Source: JAVBSN01 sp031547045
GTDB lineage: Bacteria > Bacillota > Clostridia > Lachnospirales > Lachnospiraceae
DNA: 64,000 bases
NCBI GenBank assembly: GCA_031547045.1
Contig: JAVBSN010000027.1
Span: 1 to 64,000 of the forward strand
Reading direction: 5' to 3'
Position numbers and translations under genes: made by a program. This document shows positions 43,835 to 54,600 of the stretch, one piece after another; within the stretch, counting starts at the first letter, position 1, and every line of letters begins with the position of its first letter. The notes beneath the pieces are model-generated. The model was given only the letters and a program-made list of their open reading frames with translations, was not told the origin of the DNA and made no database searches.

Positions 43835-44083
43835 TTGTGATAGAGACAAGTGGCGCATTTTTTAATTGGATGTATACACATTATACAATTAGGAACCAAC
43901 AGCTATTTATAGCTGTTTAATCTGAATAATATTCAGATATAGAGTATAGGTTCATTGACTGATGAAGTCTTTTTTAGAAAATAATCAATGGATGGAATTT
44001 ATTTATAAGTGATATTTTGAGATTATGGACGCGAGAAGATAACATTGGTTAGTACACACACATTTTAAAGGAGGGTTTTTTTC
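43835..44083 (+). promoter_or_regulatory. Structured leader of the sugar importer, with three-way junction
   Basis: About 250 bases of untranslated leader. After an early hairpin (ACTTGT/ACAAGT, near 43833-43851) there is a complete three-way junction: closing helix GAACC (43893-43897) with GGTTC (43949-43953), hairpin 43898-43917 (AACAGCTA with TAGCTGTT) and hairpin 43920-43938 (ATCTGAAT with ATTCAGAT). A weak GACT/AGTC hairpin plus TTTTTT (43957-43975) follows. It matches no riboswitch class I know. RBS AAAGGAGGG lies near 44069. Confidence 0.5.
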
Positions 44084-45463
44084 GTGAAAAAATTCAAAAA
44101 AGTTTTAGCGTTATCATTAGCGCTAGCAATGGGACTTTCTTTAGTAGCTTGTGAAAGCAAAAAAGAGGATCCAACAACAGAGGCTCCAAAGGATGATACT
44201 GAAGCTGTTACTACAGATGATACTGAAGGTGCAGACGCAGCAACATTAGAGATGCCAGATGCTGATGGCGATGTAATCTATGTTTACTCTTGGAATACAG
44301 AGTTAGGCGATAGATTAAAATACTTCAAGGATAAATATCCTGAGTATGCTGATAGAGTTGAATACATCAACCTTGGTGTTTCTGGTACTTCAGTAGAGTA
44401 CAAGACTTCTCTTGAGACTTTAGTAACTTCTCCAGACGCAGCTCAAGTTCCTTCAATCATTGCTATGGATAATGACGTAGCATTAGGATTCTTAGAGTCA
44501 GATTACACTGTAGCAATGTCAAGCATTGGTATCACAGATGCTATGTATGCAAACGCATTTGCTTACACTAAAGATTATGCAACAATCAATGGCGAGTTAA
44601 AAGGTTTAACTTGGCAAGCAACTCCAGGATGTTTCGTTTATAGAACAGACATCGCTGAAGAAGTTTTAGGAGCTTCTGATCCAGAAACAGTTCAAGCATC
44701 TGTTAAAGATTGGGATACTTTCTTAGATACAGCAGCAAAGATGAAAGACGCTGGATATGCTATGGTTTCAGGTGCTGATGATCTTAAGTATGCTATGATC
44801 GATCAAAAGACTAGCCCATGGGTATCTGATGATAAGTTAAACATCGATCCTATCGTTACTGAGTACTTAAACCTTTCTAAGACTTTATATGATGAGGGAT
44901 ATACTCAAAAAACTGCTATGTGGTCTGACGCTTGGTCAGCAAACTTCTCAGGTGACGTATTTGGTTACTTCGGATGTACTTGGTTCGTTTACTGGTGTAT
45001 AGCTGTTGAAGAAGGCGATGATTTATATGGTTCATTCAACATGTGTGCTGGTCCAGTTGATTATCACTGGGGTGGAACTTACCTTGCTGTAACAAATGCT
45101 TGTCCAGATACTAAGTTAGCTGCATTATTAGTTTACACTTTATGCTGTGATACTGAAGTAATGGCTAAATTATCAGAAGAGACTTTTGACTTTGTTAATA
45201 ACAAAGCAGCAGTTCAATCATTAATCGATGCAGGTAAGGGTGCTTCACCAGTTATCGGTGGACAAAATCCATTATCAGTTTGGTTAGCAGCTGCTGACAA
45301 GATTGATTTAAGCAACTCAACTGCTCTTGATTCAACTTTCAATGGTTACTTAGATAACGCTGCTGCTGCTTACTGGTCAGGCGAAATCAAAACTGTTGAT
45401 GATGCTATTAAGAACGTTAAAGATCAAGTATCTGACGGTTATTCTTACATCACTGTAGAGTAA
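44084..45463 (+). CDS. Sugar ABC transporter substrate-binding lipoprotein
   Basis: A 459-residue family 1 (MalE/MsmE-like) solute-binding protein starting at GTG after AAAGGAGGG. The signal peptide ends in the lipobox LVAC, so Cys26 is lipidated and the protein sits on the outer face of the membrane. An acidic Thr/Asp/Glu-rich linker leads to the binding domain beginning DVIYVYSWNTELGDRL. C-ending codons are enriched compared with its neighbours, indicating high expression. The two permeases follow. The ligand is probably an oligosaccharide but cannot be defined. Confidence 0.92.
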   Translation: MKKFKKVLALSLALAMGLSLVACESKKEDPTTEAPKDDTEAVTTDDTEGADAATLEMPDADGDVIYVYSWNTELGDRLKYFKDKYPEYADRVEYINLGVSGTSVEYKTSLETLVTSPDAAQVPSIIAMDNDVALGFLESDYTVAMSSIGITDAMYANAFAYTKDYATINGELKGLTWQATPGCFVYRTDIAEEVLGASDPETVQASVKDWDTFLDTAAKMKDAGYAMVSGADDLKYAMIDQKTSPWVSDDKLNIDPIVTEYLNLSKTLYDEGYTQKTAMWSDAWSANFSGDVFGYFGCTWFVYWCIAVEEGDDLYGSFNMCAGPVDYHWGGTYLAVTNACPDTKLAALLVYTLCCDTEVMAKLSEETFDFVNNKAAVQSLIDAGKGASPVIGGQNPLSVWLAAADKIDLSNSTALDSTFNGYLDNAAAAYWSGEIKTVDDAIKNVKDQVSDGYSYITVE

Positions 45464-45497
45464 TTTAAGAAATATACATTTTAAATGTAAATTATGT

Positions 45498-45524
45498 TAT
45501 GCACCGGCCTTAGGTCGGTGCATA
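45498..45524 (+). other. GC-rich intra-operon hairpin
   Basis: GCACCGGCC (45501-45509) pairs with GGTCGGTGC (45513-45521), extended by TTAT/ATAA at its base. There is no T-run after it, so it looks like an RNA-stability or partial attenuation element after the binding-protein gene. Confidence 0.6.
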
Positions 45525-45555
45525 ATTAAAAAAAAGCACTATCGAACCACAATTG

Positions 45556-45611
45556 GACATTTTGTAAATGCTATTTTATTAGCTAATAGTGTTTACAAAA
45601 TGTCTAATATG
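45556..45611 (+). repeat. Long intra-operon inverted repeat
   Basis: A perfect 13-bp repeat (45556-45568 with 45592-45604), extended inside by CTATT/AATAG. It is followed at once by the 11-mer TGTCTAATATG (45601-45611) also present in the operon promoter. No T-tract follows. Confidence 0.65.
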
Positions 45612-45679
45612 GGGGTCGTGTATGATTGTGTTTTATTGCTTTTTAGATTACACTATAAATATTACGGGGAAGTGAGAAT

Positions 45680-46675
45680 ATGAAAAATAAGACAGTTGAA
45701 TATGGTAAGTATGGTTACTTATTTATAGCACCATTCTTTATCGTTTACGCAGTTTTTCAATTATATCCATTGTTATACACTGTATGGCTAAGTTTAGTAG
45801 AGAACTATTTTAGAGGTTTGACACAAGTAGGTCCTAACTTCGTAGGTCTTAAGAACTATTTAGCAGTATTAATAAATACAGATGCTAGCTATAAGGTAGT
45901 TGAAGGTGCAAAATTTTTAGATACAATGACAGTAATGTCAATTAAAAATACAATGATTATGTGGTTATTTAACTTTTTCCCACAGATTTTAATGTCACTT
46001 TTATTGGCTTCTTGGTTTACAGATACTACTGTAAAATTAAAAGGTCAAGGTATATTTAAAGTTATTATGTTCATGCCTAATATTATTACTGCATCTACTA
46101 TAGCAGTATTATTTTATACATTATTTGCAAGATCAGGCCCTATAGCAACTTCATTAAGAGATATTGGAATTATTCCAGAACAATATGACTTTATGGAGAG
46201 CAAGGCAGGTACAATCGGTCTTATAGCATTTATGCAATTCTGGATGTGGTATGGTAATACAATGATTATCTTAATTGCAGGTGTATTAGGAATTAACCCT
46301 TCATTATATGAAGCAGCAATGGTTGATGGTGCAAGTGGAACTCAAACATTCTTTAGCATTACATTACCATTGTTAAAACCAATACTACAGTTTACATTAG
46401 TTACATCAGCTATTGGTGGTTTACAAATGTATGATATCCCATCATTGTTTAATGTTAGTGGTACAGGTGAGGCCATGCCTAACTACGCATCACAAACAAT
46501 CACAATGTATATCCGTAAGTTAGGATTTGTAACTAAGGATATGGGTAAATCAGCAGCAGCATCTATGATTCTTTTTGCAGTTACTTTAATAATAAGTACA
46601 TTATTCTTTGCTTTAACTAAGGAAAGAGAATCAAAAGCAAGACATGCTGTAATAAATGTAAAGGGAGGGGCATAA
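45680..46675 (+). CDS. Sugar ABC transporter permease (MsmF/MalF type)
   Basis: A 331-residue integral membrane protein with about six to seven helices and the MetI-like permease domain. The cytoplasmic EAA loop is EAAMVDGASGTQTFFSITLPLLKP, where it docks to the ATPase. The N-terminus (YLFIAPFFIVYAVFQLYPLLYTVWLS) is typical of the first permease of CUT1 sugar importers. The gene begins after two hairpins and is followed one base later by the second permease. No ATPase gene is in this operon, so a shared MsmK/UgpC-like ATPase elsewhere is inferred. Confidence 0.93.
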   Translation: MKNKTVEYGKYGYLFIAPFFIVYAVFQLYPLLYTVWLSLVENYFRGLTQVGPNFVGLKNYLAVLINTDASYKVVEGAKFLDTMTVMSIKNTMIMWLFNFFPQILMSLLLASWFTDTTVKLKGQGIFKVIMFMPNIITASTIAVLFYTLFARSGPIATSLRDIGIIPEQYDFMESKAGTIGLIAFMQFWMWYGNTMIILIAGVLGINPSLYEAAMVDGASGTQTFFSITLPLLKPILQFTLVTSAIGGLQMYDIPSLFNVSGTGEAMPNYASQTITMYIRKLGFVTKDMGKSAAASMILFAVTLIISTLFFALTKERESKARHAVINVKGGA

Positions 46676-46676
46676 T

Positions 46677-47546
46677 ATGGCAAAGCAAAAGGAAAGAAGT
46701 TATTCAAGCTGGATTACCTCTCAAAAAATAATTAGAACTATAGTATGTGTATTACTTTGTATAGTGAGTGTTTTCCCATTTTACATAATGATAATTAACT
46801 CTACTAGAACATCAGTAGCTATTCAAAAGGGTATTGCAATTTTACCAGGTACAAATTTCTTTAATAACTTGGCAAATCTTAATGGAAAGAGTGCAGGTCT
46901 TGGCGTTTCCGTTTGGAGTGCAATGTTAAATAGTTTAATAATAGCAGTTCCAACAACTATACTTCAGGTATATTTTTCAACAATAACTGCTTATGGTTTT
47001 ACTACATATCAATTTAAGATAAGAAATGCAGCTTGGGGATTTATCATGGCTATCATGATGATTCCAGCTCAAGTATCAATTATTGGTTTTATGAAATTTA
47101 TGATGAATGTTCATTTATATGATACATATTGGCCATTAATTTTACCAGCAATGGCAGCTCCATCAACGGTATATTTCATGAAACAATACATGACTTCAGC
47201 ATTATCACTTGAAATTGTTGAAGCAGCAAGAATTGATGGTTCGAACGAGTTTGCTACATTTAACCGTATAGTATTGCCTCTTATGAAGCCAGCTATGGCT
47301 ACACAAGCAATATTTGCATTTATCGCATCTTGGAACAACTTATTCAATCCACAGATGTTAGTAACAACAACTAAGAAGAAAACATTACCTATGTTTATAT
47401 CTTCTCTAAGATCTGAGCAATTCCGTTCAGATTATGGTATGATTTACTTAGGTCTTTTCCTAACAGTATTACCAATCTTCGTAGTATATTTTGCATTATC
47501 AAAATATATCATTGCCGGTGTTGCACTTGGTGGTGTAAAGGAGTAA
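46677..47546 (+). CDS. Sugar ABC transporter permease (MsmG/MalG type)
   Basis: A 289-residue membrane protein with six helices. The EAA loop is EAARIDGSNEFATFNRIVLPLMKPAMATQAIF. The N-terminal helix (IIRTIVCVLLCIVSVFPFYIMIINSTR) and the C-terminus LSKYIIAGVALGGVKE are typical of the second permease of CUT1 systems, whose tail contacts the ATPase. It starts one base after the stop of the first permease, with the RBS inside that gene. A strong terminator closes the operon. Confidence 0.95.
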   Translation: MAKQKERSYSSWITSQKIIRTIVCVLLCIVSVFPFYIMIINSTRTSVAIQKGIAILPGTNFFNNLANLNGKSAGLGVSVWSAMLNSLIIAVPTTILQVYFSTITAYGFTTYQFKIRNAAWGFIMAIMMIPAQVSIIGFMKFMMNVHLYDTYWPLILPAMAAPSTVYFMKQYMTSALSLEIVEAARIDGSNEFATFNRIVLPLMKPAMATQAIFAFIASWNNLFNPQMLVTTTKKKTLPMFISSLRSEQFRSDYGMIYLGLFLTVLPIFVVYFALSKYIIAGVALGGVKE

Positions 47547-47577
47547 TACATATTCGTATCATATATATAGAATATTT

Positions 47578-47605
47578 AAGGGAGTGCTTATGCACTCCCT
47601 TTTAT
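47578..47605 (+). terminator. Terminator of the sugar importer operon
   Basis: AAGGGAGTGC (47578-47587) pairs with GCACTCCCTT (47592-47601), loop TTAT, ending TTTT. It may serve the convergent gene at 47629 as well. Confidence 0.88.
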
Positions 47606-47628
47606 GTACAGATATATATTATAGTATA

Positions 47629-48069
47629 TTATTGATTTTCTGCCTTAGCTTTCTCTACAGCATTTTTAATTGCTTGATTAAGAATAATGTATGTATATTG
47701 GTTTTCAGAAGAATAATTAATATCGTCAATACTATTTACAGTTGCGATTTGATTATTAATTTCATCTAAAGCCGGTTCTAATAATGGATACATAGTTGTT
47801 ATTGTTTCATCAATGTTGAAAACTGAAACATTTGAAATGGTATCCTTGTCTACAGTAACTTGAATATTTAGAGTAGATTCACCTAGATTAACGGTGGATG
47901 AATACACTCCTGGAACATATTTATCTGTTGTAACGCTATCTGCGTCTTTGTCCTTAGAAGAAAACATATAGAGTAACAGAGCGATTAAGATGATTCCCAA
48001 GGCAATAAATATGAGAGTATATATCAATTCCTTAGCTTTCAAAATTATAATTTTTGTAGTTGATCCCAT
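47629..48069 (-). CDS. Membrane-anchored FMN-binding-domain-like protein
   Basis: A 146-residue protein with one membrane helix at about residues 15-38. The external part, from KYVPGVYSSTVNLGESTLNIQVTVDKDTISNVSVFNIDET, resembles the FMN-binding domain (PF04205) in its repeated strand pattern, and IDDINYSSENQYTYIILNQAIKNAVEKAK corresponds to its end. The S-G-A-T motif that carries covalent FMN in Rnf/Nqr subunits is missing, so flavin attachment is doubtful. A GGGGG RBS precedes it. Alone, convergent with the importer operon. Confidence 0.7.
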   Translation of the reverse strand: MGSTTKIIILKAKELIYTLIFIALGIILIALLLYMFSSKDKDADSVTTDKYVPGVYSSTVNLGESTLNIQVTVDKDTISNVSVFNIDETITTMYPLLEPALDEINNQIATVNSIDDINYSSENQYTYIILNQAIKNAVEKAKAENQ

Positions 48070-48331
48070 AAAAATACCCCCAATTTAAAATGTTTAATAT
48101 ATCCTATTCTGTATAATTAAAATTATGCCTGTTTTTAATGAAATAGACCAAAGAAAATAATTAATATAGTATACGTATTGATTAATGACTGGCAGAGAAC
48201 TTGGTGAGGTATTTTAGAACCTAGTCGTAGTCGTATATCGTAATTGATTGAGGTGTTGTCGAAGTCTATGAAAAGATAGTATTGTCAATATAAGCATATA
48301 TAGTGTATAGTTAATTTTAGAGGTGAGTTAG

Positions 48332-51300
48332 ATGTCAATAAAGATGTATTTGGGTGCCAGTGGTTCTGGTAAATCATACAATATGTATAGTGAAGTAATA
48401 GAAGAGTCTATCAATAGTAATGATAGCTTTATTATTGTTGTGCCTGAACAATTTACTATGGAGACACAAAGAGATATTGTAAATATGCATCCTAATAAAG
48501 GAACTATGAATATTGACATTGTAAGCTTTAATAGATTAGCTTTTAGAGTATTTGAGGAGTTAAATATAGTTAATAATAAGTTGTTAGATGATTTAGGGAA
48601 AACTATGATAGTGCGTAAGCTTATAGAAGGTAGTAAGAATAAGCTTAAAATCTTTGGTAGTTGTGTAGATAAGGTTGGATTTATTGATGAAGTGAAATCT
48701 ATAATATCAGAATTGTATCAATATGATATTGATTTAGAAGATATTGAAAACTTGGTGAAAGATATTGGAGAAGATGAGCTATTATCCTGGAAACTTCAAG
48801 ATATATATTTATTGTATAGCAAGTTTATGGAATATATAGCTAATGAATATATAGTTTCAGAAGAAGTTATGGATATATTAGGGGATGTCGCACCCTCATC
48901 TAATATATTAAGGGATAGTGTAATCTGTTTTGATGGATTCACAGGATTTACGCCAATACAATATAAATTAATTGAGCGGTTGGGAAATATTGCCAAAGAA
49001 CTCCGTTTTACAATAACTATTTCTGAAAATCATTATAAAAAGGGAAAATCATTGCCACATGATTTGTTTTATTTGAGTACCGATACTATAGATAAAATCA
49101 ATGAAATTGGAAAACGTAGCAATATAGAAATATCTATGCCTATTATATGTGATAATAAGGAGAATGGAAGATTTTCTACAGGAGGAGAATTGTCTCATTT
49201 GGAGAGAAATATTTTTAGATTCCCTTATGATAAGTATGAAAAACAAGTAGAAAATATTAATGTTAAGGCTAGTAGAGATGTACGTCAAGAAACTTACTAT
49301 GTGGCAAGAAATATAAAGAATATGGTTATGAATGAAGGGTATTCCTATAATGATATTGCAGTAGTTTCGGGTAATTTAGAGGATATACAACATATATATA
49401 ATGAAATATTTCCTAAATTTAATATTCCTTACTTTATAGATACAAATATTAGCATTAATAATAATCCAGCAATAGAAGCAATTAAAGCTTTGTTTAGAAT
49501 AAGTATTGATGATTTCTCTTATGAAAGCGTTTTTAGATACTTAAAAACAGGGATTTCTAATATAGATGATAATGATATTGAGGTTATGGAAAACTATGTG
49601 CTTAAATATGGAGTACGTGGAATAACTATGTATAACAATGAATGGCGTGACAAGGATATTGATAATATAAAAAGCATGTTTTTAAATGAAGTAAAATTAG
49701 TAGTTAATCAAAATATAAAAAAAGTAACTGTTTTAGAATATTCAAAGCTCTTGTTTGAATTTATATGTAGTATAGATATGTATGGTAAGTTAGAAAATGA
49801 GGCTATTGAGTTAGAAAAATGTGATAAAGTAAATGAAAGTAAGATATATAAACAAGTATATGATAAGATTATAGATGTTTTAGATAAAATAGTTGAAATG
49901 CTAGGAGATACTATAGTTAGTGATGAAGAATACTTGCAGCTTATAGAAGAAGGATTAGATTCAATAGATTTAGGTATAATTCCACCTAGTAAGGATAGAG
50001 TAATTATTGGTGATATAGAAAGGACAAGGCTTAATCATATAAAGGTGTTGTTTTTTGTGCAAGTAAATGATGGAATAATTCCTAAAAAAGGTAGTGATAC
50101 AGGTGTATTTAACGATTCGGACAAGGAAACTTTAGAAGGATTTGGGTTAAGATTAGCACCTACAAATAGACAAAATTCATTTACAGAGCAGTTTTATCTA
50201 TATTTAAATTTAACTAAGGCAGAAGAGAAAATATATGTATCATATGTAGAGGTAGATGCATCAGGAGTTTCTCTTAAGTCGTCCTATATAATAAATAGAA
50301 TTAGTAATATGTTTCCTCGATTAGTTATTGATGAGAGGATGGAATTAAGTAAAGAAGAAGTTAACTCGATAGCTGAGGGAAATATACTAATATTAGAGGG
50401 TATTAATAATCAAAAAGTAGATAATCTTAGAGATGTATATGAAGCAAGTATTAACAGTGGTGATACAACAGGAATAGAAGCAATACTAGAGGGTATTAAC
50501 TATACATATGAGACAAAGGGGTTGTCAATTAATATTGCCAAACAATTATATGGAGAAAACGTGAAAGGATCTATATCTAAACTAGAGAGTTATGCAAATT
50601 GTCCGTATTCATTTTATCTTAGATATGGTTTGGAATTAAAAGAAAGGGAAATATATAAAATAAATAATTCTAATATCGGAATTGTATTGCATGGAGCTAT
50701 GGAGAGAATGTTTAGCTATGTTAATGACAATGGAGATATTAGTTGGAAGGAACTATCTGATGAGCAAAGAGATAGTTTAGCGGATAGATTTTTAGATGAA
50801 GCCATTGCTGAGGAGGAAAGCAATGTGTTTGAAGATACAAATAGAAATAAATATTTGGTTAGAAAAATGAGGGGAATATCTAGAAGAAGTATTAAAACAC
50901 TACAGAAGCAAATTAATTCAGGAAGTATGCAACCAGTGTATTTTGAGAAAAAGTTTGATGGACATTTAGGAAATAGAAATGCAAATATTGAATTAGATAA
51001 TGGTAGCATATTGCAAATTAATGGTGTTATTGATAGAGTGGATATTTGTGAAAAAGATGATAAGGTATATGTAAGCATTGTGGATTATAAATCCAGTAAA
51101 AAGGATTTTGATGTTAATGATTTTTATAATGGACTACAGTTACAACTTCCTATATATATGAAAATTGTATTGGAATTAGTTAAAGAACAATATCCAAATA
51201 AAGAAATAATTCCAACAGGAATGTTTTATTATGGAATGAGCAATAGCATTGTGGATGCAGAGGATAGGGAAAGTGCTGAGGCAAAAATTGAGAAAAACCT

Positions 51301-51661
51301 AAAACTTAAGGGATTGGTTAATGAAGATTCAGATGTTATAGATATATTTGATTCTACAAAAACTACAGTATTACCACTAACTGTTGATAAGGAAAATGTG
51401 ATTAAAAAGGCGGATTTTATGATTTCTGGGGAACAATTTTTGAAATTAGGAAAATACGCAGATAAGAAGTTAAAAGAATATGGTAATAGCATAACAGAAG
51501 GAAATGTTGATATATCTCCTGTATACAATAATGGATATACACCATGTAAATATTGCCCATATAATTCTATGTGTAGATTTGATTGTAATAATATAAGCAA
51601 CTATAGATATATAGAAAAAGAAAATAGTGAGCAAATATGGAATGAAATTGATAAGGAGTAA
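48332..51661 (+). CDS. addB: Helicase-exonuclease subunit AddB
   Basis: A 1109-residue AddB. The N-terminus carries the Walker A motif GASGSGKSYNM of an inactivated-helicase-like domain that recognises Chi. The RecB-family nuclease region has VSIVDYKSSKKD, and an iron-sulfur cluster is held by one Cys in SYANCPYSFYLRY and three in CKYCPYNSMC near the end. With AddA it resects double-strand breaks for RecA. AGAGGTG precedes the ATG. addA starts 3 bp after its stop, so the two are coupled. The 262 bp before it hold no feature I recognise. Confidence 0.95.
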   Translation: MSIKMYLGASGSGKSYNMYSEVIEESINSNDSFIIVVPEQFTMETQRDIVNMHPNKGTMNIDIVSFNRLAFRVFEELNIVNNKLLDDLGKTMIVRKLIEGSKNKLKIFGSCVDKVGFIDEVKSIISELYQYDIDLEDIENLVKDIGEDELLSWKLQDIYLLYSKFMEYIANEYIVSEEVMDILGDVAPSSNILRDSVICFDGFTGFTPIQYKLIERLGNIAKELRFTITISENHYKKGKSLPHDLFYLSTDTIDKINEIGKRSNIEISMPIICDNKENGRFSTGGELSHLERNIFRFPYDKYEKQVENINVKASRDVRQETYYVARNIKNMVMNEGYSYNDIAVVSGNLEDIQHIYNEIFPKFNIPYFIDTNISINNNPAIEAIKALFRISIDDFSYESVFRYLKTGISNIDDNDIEVMENYVLKYGVRGITMYNNEWRDKDIDNIKSMFLNEVKLVVNQNIKKVTVLEYSKLLFEFICSIDMYGKLENEAIELEKCDKVNESKIYKQVYDKIIDVLDKIVEMLGDTIVSDEEYLQLIEEGLDSIDLGIIPPSKDRVIIGDIERTRLNHIKVLFFVQVNDGIIPKKGSDTGVFNDSDKETLEGFGLRLAPTNRQNSFTEQFYLYLNLTKAEEKIYVSYVEVDASGVSLKSSYIINRISNMFPRLVIDERMELSKEEVNSIAEGNILILEGINNQKVDNLRDVYEASINSGDTTGIEAILEGINYTYETKGLSINIAKQLYGENVKGSISKLESYANCPYSFYLRYGLELKEREIYKINNSNIGIVLHGAMERMFSYVNDNGDISWKELSDEQRDSLADRFLDEAIAEEESNVFEDTNRNKYLVRKMRGISRRSIKTLQKQINSGSMQPVYFEKKFDGHLGNRNANIELDNGSILQINGVIDRVDICEKDDKVYVSIVDYKSSKKDFDVNDFYNGLQLQLPIYMKIVLELVKEQYPNKEIIPTGMFYYGMSNSIVDAEDRESAEAKIEKNLKLKGLVNEDSDVIDIFDSTKTTVLPLTVDKENVIKKADFMISGEQFLKLGKYADKKLKEYGNSITEGNVDISPVYNNGYTPCKYCPYNSMCRFDCNNISNYRYIEKENSEQIWNEIDKE

Positions 51662-51664
51662 TTT

Positions 51665-54600
51665 ATGAAGTGGACAGATGCTCAACAGAAAATAATTGAT
51701 TCAAGAGGTTCAAATTTATTAGTAGCTGCCGCAGCAGGTTCAGGTAAGACGGCTGTACTTGTGGAGCGAATAATTAGAATGATAATGGATGAGAGCAATC
51801 CTGTCGATGTAGATAGATTACTTGTAGTTACATTTACAAATGCAGCAGCGTCTCAGATGAGAGAGAAGATTAGCAAAGCATTGGAAGAGAAATTAGAGAT
51901 TCAACCAGAAAATGAACATTTAGTAAAACAAATTTCTTTGTTAAATAGGGCTAATATAATGACTATTGATAGTTTTTGCCTTAAAGTGGTTAAGGAGAAT
52001 TTTAATATTATTGGCATAGATCCTAATATGAGAATTGCTGATGGTGGAGAGATAGACTTATTAAAGGCTGATGTTATGGACAAGCTGTTAGAAAAGAAAT
52101 ATATAGAGGGTAGAGAAGAATTTATTAGATTTGTAGATGGTTTTTCAGGTGATAAGTCAGATGAGAAGATAGAGAATATTATAGAAAATATATATAGGGT
52201 ATCATCATCATATCCATACCCAGAACAATGGCTAAACAATGCCAAAGAAGCAATTAGTATAAATACCGAAGAAGAGTTATGTGGTACTCTTTGGTTCAAA
52301 AAACTATATGAATATATACAAAAAAATCTTGAAGATATTACATTGACTATTAATTATTGCATGGAAATATGTGATAAACCTTTAGGGCCATATATGTACA
52401 AGAAAACTGCTCTTGAAGATATGAAATTATTTCAAGATATGCAATCAGCAAGAACATATTCTCAATTAGTAGATGCATTTAATATAAAATTCCCAAGATT
52501 AGCTCAGTGTAGAGATGTAGATATTGATAAGGATTTAGTGAATGAATTTAAGGATAGTAGAGATAACTATAAAAATATTTATAAGAGTATAAATTATTTT
52601 AATAAACCTATTGAGGAAGTTATTGAAGAATTTTCTGGTATTAAGGAAAGTGTCGAAGAGATTATTGATTTAACACTTGAATTTAGAAATATGTTCGCTA
52701 AGGCAAAGATGGACAAAGGAATAATGGATTTTTCTGATGTTGAGCATATGGCATTAAATATACTATGCTATGGATATAATGAAGAAAATAAAATAGTCCC
52801 ATCAAAAACAGGAATAAAGCTAAGTGAAGATTTTGTAGAAATATTTATTGATGAATATCAAGATAGTAACTATCTTCAAGAGAATATATTATTATGTGTT
52901 TCCAAAATTAATAAAGGTATTAATAATATGTTTATGGTTGGTGATGTAAAACAAAGTATATACAGATTTAGAATGGCTAGACCTGATTTGTTTTTGGATA
53001 AATATAACTCTTATGGTGATACAGGAGATTCTATAAAAATAGAACTTAAAAACAATTTTAGAAGTAGAGGAGTTGTTTTAGAAGCTATTAACTATATTTT
53101 TTATCAAATCATGGATGAAAGTATAGGTGGCATAGATTACAATACAGAAGTTGCCTTAGTGCCAAGTAGAGAATTTGATGATACAGAAGAAAATATATCT
53201 ACAAATACTGAATTAATGATTATTGACACAGATGGTGATAGTAAATTAGATGATATAGAATTAGAGGCCAAGTCAATTGCTTTAAGGATACAGAAATTAA
53301 CAGGTAATGTAGGTAATGCACCAACATTAGTATGGGATAGTGAACTAGGTAAATATCGAAATGCAGAATACAGAGATATTGTTATATTATTAAGAAGTCC
53401 TAAATCCATGTCGAATACGTTTATAAAAGTGTTATCTGATGAGGGAATATTAGCGCATACATTTATAGATAGTGGATATTTTGATACAGTTGAAGTAAAT
53501 ACAGTATTGTGCTTTTTGTCTATAGTAGATAATGCATATCTTGATATAGAATTAGCATCTGTATTAAGGTCATATATAGGAAGGTTTTCAGAAGAAGAAT
53601 TAGCTATTATTAAGATAAGACAAAAAAGATATAGAAAAGATAGAAGTTTATATAGAGCTGTTGTAGAGTATGCAGAAAATGGTGATAATCAGATTATTGC
53701 TGAAAAGTTAAGGTTAGTAATATCCTTATTAACAGACTTTAAGCACTATAGAAAACATATGTCTATTAATGATATGTTATGCAGGTTTTTTCAGCGAACT
53801 GGATATTATGAATATGTTGGTATGATGCCTAGTGGGAAGAAGCGACAATCCAATCTTATGTTACTTCTTGAAAAAGCAAATTCCTATGAGCAGACAAGCT
53901 ATAAAGGATTATTTAATTTTCTAAGATACATAGATAAACTTAAAAAGTATGACTTGGATTTTGGTGAAGTAAATGTAGTAGGTGAACAAGATAATATTGT
54001 TAGAATTATGAGTATGCATAAAAGCAAGGGATTAGAATTTCCTATTGTATTTGTAAGCGGTTTGGGCAAACAGTTTAATAATTCGGAAACAAGAGAAAAT
54101 ATTATTATTCATTCTGATTATTTCTTAGCACCAAAGTTAGTAAATGTTGATGAAATGAGAAAAAGTGATACCTTTTTAAGAAAAGTAATTTCTCAAAGTA
54201 TAAAATTAGAGAATATAGCAGAATCTTTAAGAATATTATATGTGGCTATGACTAGAGCAGAAGAAAAGTTAATACTTACTGGTTGTGTTAAGAATGTGGC
54301 TTCATATATAAGATCATATATAAATGTTGATAAAAATAATTTAATAAGATTATCCTATAGTGATGTAATAAATAGCAAGGGTTATTTGGAGTGGATTATA
54401 AAGGCACTAATAAGAAATAAAGATTTTAATGAGTTTGCAAATTCTATTGAAGCAGTACCTGATAAAAAGGGAGATGGTGTAATAGATTGTGGATATGAAC
54501 TTAATAACGAATTAAAGGCTGATGGCACTAGTTTTTCTATAAGATTATTTAATAATGAAAGTTTAGATGAGATTAATTTATATAATCAGGTAGAAGGAAT

